64,000 nucleotides of DNA from Tundrisphaera sp051175315 (GTDB taxonomy: Bacteria; Planctomycetota; Planctomycetia; Isosphaerales; Isosphaeraceae): positions 744,001-808,000 of the forward strand of contig NZ_CP195100.1 in assembly GCF_051175315.1 (NCBI RefSeq), in the 5' to 3' direction. The notes under the pieces are model-generated. The model searched no databases. It worked only from the letters and a program-made list of their open reading frames with translations, and was not told the DNA's origin. The position numbers and the translations under genes are program-made. Of the stretch, positions 24,779 to 33,564 are shown one piece after another (the first letter of the stretch is position 1; every line of letters starts with the position of its first letter).

Positions 24779-25553
24779 CCGGACCCTGATCCAGATCCGC
24801 GAGCGGCCCCTGCTCGACCTGCTCGACCTGGGCATCGTGGTGGTGCGACACCGACCGGGGACGCTCCTGGCGGCGTCGCTGGCGGGGATCGCCCCGTTCG
24901 CGCTGCTCAATGCCCTGGTCTTCCGGGCGGAGTCGGAACCCAACCCGATGGCCGTCCTGATGCTCCTGGCGTTCGAGTCGCCCCTGGCCACGGCGCCTTT
25001 GACGGTGGCCCTGGGGGCGATGATGTTCGGCCAGAGGCCCCGCCCCGGCCGGGTGGCCCTGACCCTGCTGCGGTCGGCCTTCTTCCTGCTCCTCTACCAG
25101 TGCGTGCTCCGGACCGTCCTGCTGTTCTCGTGCGTGCTGTCCCCGCTGGTGCCGATGTACCTGTCGTTCCAGAGCGAGGTGATCCTGCTGGAGCGGGACC
25201 GGTGGTGGAAGGTGATCGGCCGCAGCTCGGCCCTGGGCACCGACCGCCGGGGCGAGCTGGCCCTCCTGGCCCTGATCGAGCTGGGCTTCGGGGCCGCGTT
25301 CGTCGCGTCGGCCTGGATCGGCGGGGGGAGCCTGCTCCGGGCCGTCCTGGGGTCGACCCCGAGCTGGGCCATCCCCGAGGAGTTCGACCTGGCCGACGCC
25401 CGGTTCCAGGCCCCGTTCTGGTTCGCCACCGCGTTCTTCGCCCTGGCCCGGTTCCTGGTCTACATCGACCAGAGGATCCGTCTGGAGGGCTGGGAGGTCG
25501 AACTCCGGCTCCGCGCCGTCGGCCGATCCCTGGAGGAGGCCGAGCCGTGGTGA
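24768..25553 (+). CDS. Multi-pass membrane protein of the MoxR/DUF58 operon, unknown family
   Basis: Protein of 261 residues with about five or six hydrophobic segments (for example LLAASLAGIAPFALLNAL, PLATAPLTVALGAMMFG, LLYQCVLRTVLLFSCVLSPLV). The start is a TTG at 24768, read from a GGGGGAGG ribosome site at 24754-24761 with a six-base gap, inside the end of the preceding gene. A string of the kind VILLERDRWWKVIGRSSAL resembles the loop of DUF975/glycerophosphodiesterase-type membrane domains, but I cannot assign a family. It is always expressed with its neighbours if the overlaps reflect coupling. Its C-terminus ends in a soluble charged tail overlapping the DUF4129 start. Confidence 0.75.
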   Translation: MAFDRTLIQIRERPLLDLLDLGIVVVRHRPGTLLAASLAGIAPFALLNALVFRAESEPNPMAVLMLLAFESPLATAPLTVALGAMMFGQRPRPGRVALTLLRSAFFLLLYQCVLRTVLLFSCVLSPLVPMYLSFQSEVILLERDRWWKVIGRSSALGTDRRGELALLALIELGFGAAFVASAWIGGGSLLRAVLGSTPSWAIPEEFDLADARFQAPFWFATAFFALARFLVYIDQRIRLEGWEVELRLRAVGRSLEEAEPW

Positions 25554-26266
25554 GCCTGATCGCCCTGGGCTGGGCCGTCGCGTTGCTGGCCGCACCCGCC
25601 GATGCCGAGTCGCCCGACCCGTCCCGCGCGGTCAACCAGGCGCTGGGCAAGGCCGCCCCGCGGTGGTTCGACCCCGCGAAGGACGCGATCCGGCCGGTCG
25701 CGATCCCGATCGACCTCGCCCCCGAGGACATCCCGTCGAAGTCCGGGCGCTGGCCGGGCCTGGGCGGGGCCGGCCTGGGGAGCTTCCTGCCGATCACGGC
25801 GATGGTCGCGGCCCTGGGGGCGCTGATCGGGGTGCTGATCTACTCCTGGATCCAGTACCGGCCGATCGCCGAGGAGATGCCCGCGAGCCGGCCGCGCGGC
25901 CCGGGCGGGGCGCGATCGGTCGAGGAGCTGCCCGAGGCGCTGCGAGGCGGCTCGGCCGACCCCTGGGAGGATGCTCTCCGGCTCCGCGACCGGGGCGAAC
26001 GGGGGCCGGCCGTGGTCCGGCTGTTCGCCCACCAGCTGCTCACCCTCGGGCGGCTCGGCCTGGTCCGCCTGGTCCCCGGGCGGACGGGCCGGCAGCTGGT
26101 CCGGTCGGTGGCCGACGCCGAGTTCAAGGCCCTGGCCACGACCACGCTCCGGTCGTTCGAGTCCTACTATTACGGCCATCGCGAGCCCACCGAGGCCGAG
26201 TTCGCGGCCCTCTGGACCGACGCCGAGGCTTTCCAACGCCGGGCCGCCGCGGGGGGGATGTCATGA
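25547..26266 (+). CDS. DUF4129-type membrane protein
   Basis: Protein of 239 residues with a signal peptide or anchor (LIALGWAVALLAAPADA), a membrane segment near residues 88-104 (TAMVAALGALIGVLIYSW) and a C-terminal cytoplasmic helical region. The stretch AVVRLFAHQLLTLGRLGLVRLVPGRTGRQLV is typical of DUF4129 domains, which often sit at the end of transglutaminase proteins. Here the domain is free-standing. The start is GTG at 25547 (or 25550), with GGAGGAGG at 25532-25539; it overlaps the previous stop by seven bases. The stop overlaps the lipoprotein gene (ATGA). Function unknown. Confidence 0.8.
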   Translation: MVSLIALGWAVALLAAPADAESPDPSRAVNQALGKAAPRWFDPAKDAIRPVAIPIDLAPEDIPSKSGRWPGLGGAGLGSFLPITAMVAALGALIGVLIYSWIQYRPIAEEMPASRPRGPGGARSVEELPEALRGGSADPWEDALRLRDRGERGPAVVRLFAHQLLTLGRLGLVRLVPGRTGRQLVRSVADAEFKALATTTLRSFESYYYGHREPTEAEFAALWTDAEAFQRRAAAGGMS

Positions 26267-27377
26267 AAGGGCGCCTCCGGTTCGTGTGGCTGGCCCCGCT
26301 CCTGCTGGCGGGATGCGGGCCCGCCAAGGTCGACGAGTCGTTCGACCGTTCGGGCGGGGAGAGCATCAACGGGACCTCGGCCCTGGTCGAGCTTTTCCGC
26401 CAGCGGGGCCACGAGGTCCGATCGAAGCGGAGCTTGAACGGCACCGTGGAGGGCTGGGCCGACGTCCTGGTCCGGTTCTCCCACCGTCCCGGGCCCCCCG
26501 ATCGGGAGGAAGGGGACCGGCTGCTGGATTGGGCCGATGCGAACCCCGGACGCCGGATCATCTACGTGCCCAGGGACTACGACGCCGGGCCCGAGTTCTG
26601 GTCGGCCATGCTCGCGGCGAAGGCCCCGGATGCGAAGCCGGAGTGGATCAGGCAGGTCGAGCGGAACCGCGACGATGCCCGGGCCCGGGCCGCCCGGTCC
26701 CCCGCGAAGGCTTCCGACCCGGCCGACCCCGAGGAGTGGTTCTCGCTGCTGCCCGACCCCGGCCCGCCCGCCGTGGCGACGGCCCTCGAAGGGGAATGGG
26801 CCGAGGGGGTCGACGCCGCCGCGGCCGCGATCGCCCGCCACGAGACGTTCCAGCTCATCGGCGAGACCCCCCTGCTGTCCGACGGCGAGGGGCGGGCCCT
26901 GGCCATGACCTGGACCCTGGACAACGACTCCGCCATCCTGGTCGTGGCCAACGCCTCGTTCCTGCTCAACGGGGCCCTGATCAACCCCGCCCGCCGGCCC
27001 CTGGCCCTCCGCGTGGTCGACTGGGCCGGCGACGGGCCGAAGCGCATCGCCTTCCTGGACGGATCCAACCTGCTCCGGGACTCCGAGGAGTCCGGGGATT
27101 TCAGCGTGTTCCACCTCCTGGGGATCTACCCGTTCAACTGGATCGCGGCCCACCTGGCGGTGCTGGGCCTGCTGGCGGCCCTGGCCCGCGCCGTGCGGCT
27201 GGGGCGTCCCCTGCCCGAGCCGCCGAGCGGGATCGAGCGCCCCGCCGCCCACCCCGAGGCCCTGGGCGGGCTGCTGGCCCGGACCGGCCGGGCCGACGTC
27301 GCCCGAGACCTGCTGGACGCCTATCGCCGCTGGCGTCATCCTTCGTCCTCCCCATCACCCCCCCGGGCCCACCGCTC

Positions 27378-27381
<4 letters not shown>
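26263..27381 (+). CDS. DUF4350-like lipoprotein with C-terminal membrane segment
   Basis: Protein of 372 residues with a lipoprotein signal: hydrophobic FVWLAPLLLAGC, where LLAGC is the lipobox and Cys18 would be lipidated. Next comes a soluble domain whose start (GTSALVELFRQRGHEVRS) and RFSHRPGPPDREEGDRLLDWAD match DUF4350-type proteins, and then WIAAHLAVLGLLAALARAV, a membrane helix near residue 295. DUF4350 proteins are found between DUF4129 and MoxR genes in many genomes, as here. The ATG at 26263 overlaps the previous TGA, and its TGA overlaps the MoxR ATG. The function of the family is unknown. Confidence 0.8.
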
Positions 27382-28433
<1,052 letters not shown>

Positions 28434-28458
28434 ACCTCGGATCTGGGGGGGGCATCCG

Positions 28459-29778
28459 ATGATCTGGCCCGGCCGAGCCCTGGCGAACGTCGCCCTGATC
28501 CCCGCGCTGCTGACGCTGGGGCTGTTCGTCGCCCCCGACGCGTGGCCGGTGCTGCTGGTCCTGGACGCGGCGGCGTTGGTGGTGGCCCTGGTGGACATGG
28601 TGAGCCTGGTGGGCGCCGGGGCGTTGCACGTCGAGCGCAAGTGCGCGCCGGTGGGTTCGATCGGCGAGCCGTTCGACGTCGAGCTGACGGTGGAGAATCG
28701 GGGAAGGTGGGGACGCCTCCTCCGGATCCGCGACGACGTGCCCGACGCCATGGTCGCCGACCCGCACGAGTTCGAGGTCCGGCTGCCCCGCCGGGGGCGG
28801 GCCGTGCTGGCGTATCGGGCCACCCCGAAACGCCGGGGGACCTATGCCCTGCGGCGCGTCGATGCCCTGGTGATGAGCCGGCTGGGCCTGTGGGCTCGGT
28901 CGGTGCGGATGCCGGCCGAGGACCGGGTCAAAATCTACCCGGACATCCGCCAGATCGGCCGGTATGCCCTGCTCGCCCGCCGCGACAAGCTCAACGCCCT
29001 GGGCGTCCGGCGGTCGCGGCGGCTGGGGACGGACAACGAGTTCGAGCGGCTCCGCGACTACGCCCGGGGGGACGAGCCCCGCCACATCGACTGGAAGGCC
29101 ACCGCCCGCCGCCGCAAGGTCACGGTCCGCGCCCACCAGGCCAACCAGAGCCAACGGGTCATGTTCCTGATCGACTGCGGGCGGATGATGGCCGGCGACA
29201 CCGGCGGCGGGCTGTCGCCGCTGGACCACGCCTTCAACGCCATGATCCTGCTGGCCCACGTCGCCCTGCTCCGGGGCGATCAGGTCGGGGTCCTGGCCTA
29301 CTCCGACCGGATCCGGGCCTACGTCCCGCCGGGCGGGGGCGCCCGGCGGATCAACCGGATCGTCCACGCCGTCCACGACGTCTTCCCGGAGCTGGTCGAG
29401 GCCCGCCACGACCGCGCCTTCGTCGAGCTGGAACGCCGGTGCCGCAAGCGGTCGCTGGTGGTGCTGATGACCAACGTGTTCGATGACGTGAATGCCCAGC
29501 AGATCTCCGACCACCTGAGCAACATCGTCGGGCGTCACCTCCCGCTGGGGGTCTTCCTCCGCGACCGCGACCTGTTCGCCCTGGCCGATGCGGCGCCCGA
29601 TGGCCCGGGCCCGGGGTTCTACGAGGGGGCCGTCGCCGCGTCGATGCTCACCTGGCGCGAGAAGGCCATCGCCGGCCTCCGGCTCCAGGGGGCGCTGACC
29701 CTGGACGCCTTCCCCGACGACCTGACCGCCCCGCTGGTCAACCGCTACCTCCAGATCAAGGCCCGACACCTCCTCTGA
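28459..29778 (+). CDS. DUF58 protein, MoxR partner
   Basis: Protein of 439 residues with two N-terminal membrane helices (residues about 5-50), an immunoglobulin-like segment, and a DUF58/VWA-like domain. The DUF58 signature RDYARGDEPRHIDWKATARRRKV is at about residues 197-220, after which the MIDAS-like position reads LIDCGRMM. The D-x-S-x-S of true VWA domains is therefore incomplete: the serines are Gly and Met. The tail has LVVLMTNVFDD, the second VWA strand. It ends the operon begun at 23035. The ATG at 28459 is preceded by GGGGGGG. Its predicted job is to be handled by MoxR at the membrane. Confidence 0.9.
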   Translation: MIWPGRALANVALIPALLTLGLFVAPDAWPVLLVLDAAALVVALVDMVSLVGAGALHVERKCAPVGSIGEPFDVELTVENRGRWGRLLRIRDDVPDAMVADPHEFEVRLPRRGRAVLAYRATPKRRGTYALRRVDALVMSRLGLWARSVRMPAEDRVKIYPDIRQIGRYALLARRDKLNALGVRRSRRLGTDNEFERLRDYARGDEPRHIDWKATARRRKVTVRAHQANQSQRVMFLIDCGRMMAGDTGGGLSPLDHAFNAMILLAHVALLRGDQVGVLAYSDRIRAYVPPGGGARRINRIVHAVHDVFPELVEARHDRAFVELERRCRKRSLVVLMTNVFDDVNAQQISDHLSNIVGRHLPLGVFLRDRDLFALADAAPDGPGPGFYEGAVAASMLTWREKAIAGLRLQGALTLDAFPDDLTAPLVNRYLQIKARHLL

Positions 29779-29801
29779 CCCCCCCCGAAAGCAGGACGCC
29801 G

Positions 29802-30770
29802 ATGTCTTCGATCAACCCGTATGACGCGCCCGACGACGCCTTCAACCCTTACATGACGCCCAAGGCGGCCCCGGGCCGGCCGGGGTTCGCCTACGAGCCG
29901 GGCTCGTCGTCGCTCCCGTTCGGGGTGGGCGAGGTGTTCGGCCGGACCTGGGAGATCTTCAAGGACCAGTGGGCCGTGTGCCTGGGCACCGTGATCGGGT
30001 GGTGGCTGATCTGCGTCGTCGGCGTCTTCATCCCGCTCATCGCGCTGGCGATGGTGGGCGGGACGACCGTCTCGATGATCCCGGCCGGGGGCCCCGCCGT
30101 CCCCGGGCCCAACCCGAACAACGCGGCGGCGGTCCAGGGGGCCCTGCTGATGATGGTCGCCGGCATCGTCGTGCAATTCGCCATCGGCCTGTTCATCACC
30201 TGGGTCACGATCGGCATGGCGATGGTCCTGATGGACATCGCGCGGGGGCGGCAGGCGTCGTTCGCGGACATCTTCGCCGGGGGCCGCTACCTCCTCCCGG
30301 TCCTCGTCGCGTCGATCCTCTTCACGATCATGACGGCCGGGGCGTCGGGCCTGCTCATGGCCCTGGCCGGCGGGCTGGCCAGCGTGGTCGGGTCGGGCGA
30401 TCAGGGCACCGTCAGCGCGATCTTCCTCGTCGGGATGCTGGTCGTGGTGGTCGGGATGACTTATGTGATGATCCGGCTCTCGCAATTCTACTTCCTGATC
30501 ATCGAGCGGGGGGCCGGCCCGCTGGAGTCGCTCCGACTCTCGGTGGAGGCCACCCGCGGGCGCGTCCTGGGCCTCCTGGGGCTGCTGTTGCTCTCGTATC
30601 TGGTCAACCTGGGCGGCTTCCTCGCGTGCGGGATCGGCGCCCTGGTCACCTACCCGTTCACGATGCTCCTGTTCGCCGTCTCGTACCTGTCGCTGGTGGG
30701 CGGCCCGGTGGCCGACCCGGCCGGCCGCGGCAAGCCCTTCATCTCGGGCGATCCGCTGTTCGAGGTCTGA
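29802..30770 (+). CDS. Multi-pass membrane protein with N-terminal NPYxxP motif
   Basis: Protein of 322 residues. The N-terminus reads SINPYDAPDDAFNPYMTPK, two NPY-x-x-P repeats, followed by about six membrane segments. The stretch SLPFGVGEVFGRTWEIFKDQWAVCLG resembles the start of glycerophosphoryl-diester-phosphodiesterase membrane domains (DUF7847-like), and YFLIIERGAGPLESLRLSVEATRG is the matching second element. Such proteins have no known activity. It follows the DUF58 gene by 23 bp and precedes the first of three related small membrane proteins by 103 bp. Confidence 0.78.
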   Translation: MSSINPYDAPDDAFNPYMTPKAAPGRPGFAYEPGSSSLPFGVGEVFGRTWEIFKDQWAVCLGTVIGWWLICVVGVFIPLIALAMVGGTTVSMIPAGGPAVPGPNPNNAAAVQGALLMMVAGIVVQFAIGLFITWVTIGMAMVLMDIARGRQASFADIFAGGRYLLPVLVASILFTIMTAGASGLLMALAGGLASVVGSGDQGTVSAIFLVGMLVVVVGMTYVMIRLSQFYFLIIERGAGPLESLRLSVEATRGRVLGLLGLLLLSYLVNLGGFLACGIGALVTYPFTMLLFAVSYLSLVGGPVADPAGRGKPFISGDPLFEV

Positions 30771-30873
30771 TCGATGGATCGAAGCGCTTGACATCCGACG
30801 ATGGCTCGGCGACCCTGATGCGTCGGCTCGCCTCGCCATCGCGCCCCGTCCCCACCCCCCGCCAGGACCGCCC

Positions 30874-31533
30874 ATGAGCTTCGCCCCGCCGGAAGGGATC
30901 AACCCATTCGAGGCCCCACGCGCCGGGATCAAGGCCGTCCCGGTCGAGGGGGTGGGCACCGACGCGGAACTGACCCGCCGCGCCCACCTCGGTCACGAGG
31001 CGGCCGTCGGGGCCATCGTGATCCTGCTGGCCTTAGGGGCGTTCCTGGCGGGCCTCGGCTCGGTCGTCTTTCTGTTGAAGGCATTCGGGGTCATCGGCAT
31101 CGACCAGGGCCGCTTCGCCGCCGGGCTGTTCGGGGGGGGGCTCCTTGCCGTCTTCGCCCTCTATTCGACCCTGGCGTACGGATTGGTCCAACTCCATGCG
31201 TGGGCACGCCTGGCACTTGTCGTTCTGACCACGCTGGCCACCCTGTGGAATCTTGGGGAACTGGTCTATCTGTCCTTCGCTAATCCCCAACTCCTGACCG
31301 CCCCAATCTTGACCGGCAAGGGCATCGCCCTGCTGGTCGAGGGTTACATTCTCTACCACATGCTGATCGGGCCCGGGGGAAGGGTGGTCTTCTCGAAGGC
31401 TTACAAGGATGTGATCGCCCAGACGCCGCACATCCAGCCCAAGCCGAATCCCGTCGCGGGGATCTTCCTGGCCCTGATCACCGGCATGATGGTGCTCGGC
31501 CTCATCTGGGCGTCCATCAACCTGCGTTTCTGA
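30874..31533 (+). CDS. Tandem NPFEAP membrane protein, paralogue 1
   Basis: Protein of 219 residues: a 43-residue soluble start containing INPFEAPRAGIK and four hydrophobic segments (for example AVGAIVILLALGAFLAGLGSVVFLL, LVVLTTLATLWNLGELVYL). The C-terminus has VVFSKAYKDVIAQTPHI and then the last helix. It is the first of three tandem paralogues (30874, 31576, 32279) sharing the start MSFAPP-x-x-INPFEAPRAGIK and the element AYK-x-VIAQTPHI. The first 129 bp are nearly identical to those of paralogue 2. Each has AGGA six to eight bases before its ATG. Function unknown; no signal peptide. Confidence 0.75.
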   Translation: MSFAPPEGINPFEAPRAGIKAVPVEGVGTDAELTRRAHLGHEAAVGAIVILLALGAFLAGLGSVVFLLKAFGVIGIDQGRFAAGLFGGGLLAVFALYSTLAYGLVQLHAWARLALVVLTTLATLWNLGELVYLSFANPQLLTAPILTGKGIALLVEGYILYHMLIGPGGRVVFSKAYKDVIAQTPHIQPKPNPVAGIFLALITGMMVLGLIWASINLRF

Positions 31534-31575
31534 GGGATGATCGGACGCCCTGCCCCAATTGCCAGGAATTGACTC

Positions 31576-32250
31576 ATGAGCTTCGCCCCGCCGGAAGAGA
31601 TCAACCCATTCGAGGCCCCACGCGCCGGGATCAAGGCCGTCCCGGTCGAGGGGGTGGGCACCGACGCGGAACTGACCCGCCGCGCCCACCTCGGGCACGA
31701 GGCGTCGGTCAAGTCGATCGGATCGCTCTACTACCTGTCCGCCCTCTTTTGCGGGCTCGGCCTGATCGGCAATGTTTTGCAACTGACGGGGTCGATCGGC
31801 GACGCCCCGAGAGATCCGGGCCAGATGATGGGGTTGGCGCTGGTCTGCGTCTTCTCGTTCGCCCTGCTCGTCCTCACGGCGGCCCTCGGGTTCGGCCTGA
31901 ACAAGCTCCAAGCCTGGGCACGCTGGACGGCCGTGGTCCTGAACGCCCTGTCGATCCTCTACATGCTGGGGGTCGCCGCGTTCATCGCCCTGGTCATGCC
32001 GAGGGAATTTGCGGCGGGCGGGATCGCCGTCGTGGTCGTGATCCTCCTGATCACGTCCTACATCCTCTACCTGCTCGTCTGCGCCAAGTCGGGCGTGGTA
32101 TTCTCCCCCGCCTACAAGCAGGTCATCGCCCAGACGCCGCACATCAAGTACAAGACCAGCATCATCGTGAAGATCTTCCTCGGGCTGATCCTCGGGCTGA
32201 TCCTGCTGGGCATCATCGGGGCGCTCCTCAGCTCGGGACGCAGGGGGTAG
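31576..32250 (+). CDS. Tandem NPFEAP membrane protein, paralogue 2
   Basis: Protein of 224 residues with the same plan as paralogue 1: INPFEAPRAGIKAVPVEG, four hydrophobic segments, and VVFSPAYKQVIAQTPHIK before the last helix. Residues 1-43 are almost identical to paralogue 1 (one change, G8E), while the rest has diverged strongly. The gap from paralogue 1 is 42 bp and from paralogue 3 is 28 bp, so the three may share a transcript. Function unknown. Confidence 0.75.
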   Translation: MSFAPPEEINPFEAPRAGIKAVPVEGVGTDAELTRRAHLGHEASVKSIGSLYYLSALFCGLGLIGNVLQLTGSIGDAPRDPGQMMGLALVCVFSFALLVLTAALGFGLNKLQAWARWTAVVLNALSILYMLGVAAFIALVMPREFAAGGIAVVVVILLITSYILYLLVCAKSGVVFSPAYKQVIAQTPHIKYKTSIIVKIFLGLILGLILLGIIGALLSSGRRG

Positions 32251-32278
32251 CAGGGCATTCCCTCGCCAGGACGATCCG

Positions 32279-32944
32279 ATGAGCTTCGCCCCGCCGGATG
32301 AGATCAACCCGTTCGAGGCCCCCCGGGCCGGGATCAAGCCCGGCTCGGCCGGCCCGGTCGTCGACGCCGACGCGGAGGCGGCCCGCCGGAAGTACCTGGG
32401 GCACGAGGCGTCGATCGCGGCGATCGGCCTGCTCTGCTATCTCGTGGCGTTCGCCATGGGGCGCGCCGTCCTGGCCACCGTCTTGCTGCTGATCGAACTG
32501 TCCGATCGGCTCAAGGACAACGGGGAGAGGCTGGCGTTCTTCCTGGTCATCGGCTTCATCTGGCTCGCCCTTGCCGCCTTCTTCGCGGCCGTGGGCAATG
32601 GGCTCGGGCGGTTCAAGACCTGGGCCCGCTGGGCGGCGGTGGCGCTCGCCGCCTGCTGGATGCTCGGCCTGCTGTGGGCCGGGGCTTACCTCTTCCTATC
32701 CATGCAGGAAACGGCCACGTCGGCGTTGTTCATCGTGGCCGGCCTCCTCCTCGTGACGTTCATCCTCCGCCTTCTCCTGTGCTTCGGGTCGGGCGTGGTG
32801 TTCTCCCCTCCGTACCGAGACATCATCGGGCGGACGCCGCACCTCCGGCCCAGGATCAGGCCGGTGGTCAAGATCGCCCTCGGGCTGCTCCTGGGAGGGA
32901 TCATCCTGGGCTACCTCAAGACGATCCGGTCGGCGTCCCTCTGA
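32279..32944 (+). CDS. Tandem NPFEAP membrane protein, paralogue 3
   Basis: Protein of 221 residues. The opening FAPPDEINPFEAPRAGIK matches its two neighbours, but the next 25 residues are different. Four hydrophobic segments follow, then VVFSPPYRDIIGRTPHLRPR and a last helix. It is the most divergent of the three at DNA level, which suggests that the near-identity of the first two is recent rather than ancestral. It converges on the redoxin gene at 32974. Function unknown. Confidence 0.75.
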   Translation: MSFAPPDEINPFEAPRAGIKPGSAGPVVDADAEAARRKYLGHEASIAAIGLLCYLVAFAMGRAVLATVLLLIELSDRLKDNGERLAFFLVIGFIWLALAAFFAAVGNGLGRFKTWARWAAVALAACWMLGLLWAGAYLFLSMQETATSALFIVAGLLLVTFILRLLLCFGSGVVFSPPYRDIIGRTPHLRPRIRPVVKIALGLLLGGIILGYLKTIRSASL

Positions 32945-32973
32945 TCGGGCCGGGATGCCGGACCTTCGGGGGC

Positions 32974-33564
32974 TCACTTCGCCGGGGCGGACCACCGGGC
33001 GAAGTAGTCGAAGACGGAGGGATCATCCCACCGGGCGGCGCCCATCTCCGAGGCGACGACGCGGCCGGAGGGGTCGATGATGAAGGTGGCGGGGATGCCG
33101 TCGGTGAGGAACGGGTCGGGGACGCCGGTGGCATGGAGCATGGTCATCGCCCAGCCCTTCCCCTCGGCATAGCGCCGGGGGGCCTGGCGCGAGCCGTCGA
33201 CCGAAACGCAGACGACGGCCACATCCTTCATCCTCGGGTCGGCGGCGAGTTTGGCGATCGAGGGCATCTCCGCGACGCACGGGGGGCACCAGGTCGCCCA
33301 GAGGTTGAGCAGGATCGGCCGGCCCCGGAACGAGGCGAACTCGACCGGCTTGCCGTCGAGGTCGCTCAGGGTCCAGGCGACGTCGACCGGCCCCGCCGTC
33401 GCGGACCCGCCCCCGAGCCGGGGCGGTTCCAGCCCGCCCTCGCCGCCGGAGGGGCCGAAGACGGCGAGGTAGCCGGCCCAGGCGAGCGCCAGGGCGAAGC
33501 CGATGGCCACGGCCCGCCAGCTCACCCCGCCGGGCCCCGATCTCGTGGGCTGGGGCTCAGTCAT
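32974..33564 (-). CDS. Membrane-anchored thioredoxin-like (redoxin) protein
   Basis: Protein of 196 residues with an N-terminal anchor or signal (VAIGFALALAWAGYLAVFG) and a TlpA/ResA-like thioredoxin domain. The active site is WCPPC at about residues 92-96, in NLWATWCPPCVAEMPS. The cis-Pro region is IPATFIIDPSGRV. Its predicted role is reducing or transferring disulfides on the outer face of the inner membrane. The ATG at 33564 lies eight bases inside the end of the upstream MFS/spermidine-synthase gene, so the two are likely coupled. A link with that gene's function is not apparent. Confidence 0.87.
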   Translation of the reverse strand: MTEPQPTRSGPGGVSWRAVAIGFALALAWAGYLAVFGPSGGEGGLEPPRLGGGSATAGPVDVAWTLSDLDGKPVEFASFRGRPILLNLWATWCPPCVAEMPSIAKLAADPRMKDVAVVCVSVDGSRQAPRRYAEGKGWAMTMLHATGVPDPFLTDGIPATFIIDPSGRVVASEMGAARWDDPSVFDYFARWSAPAK

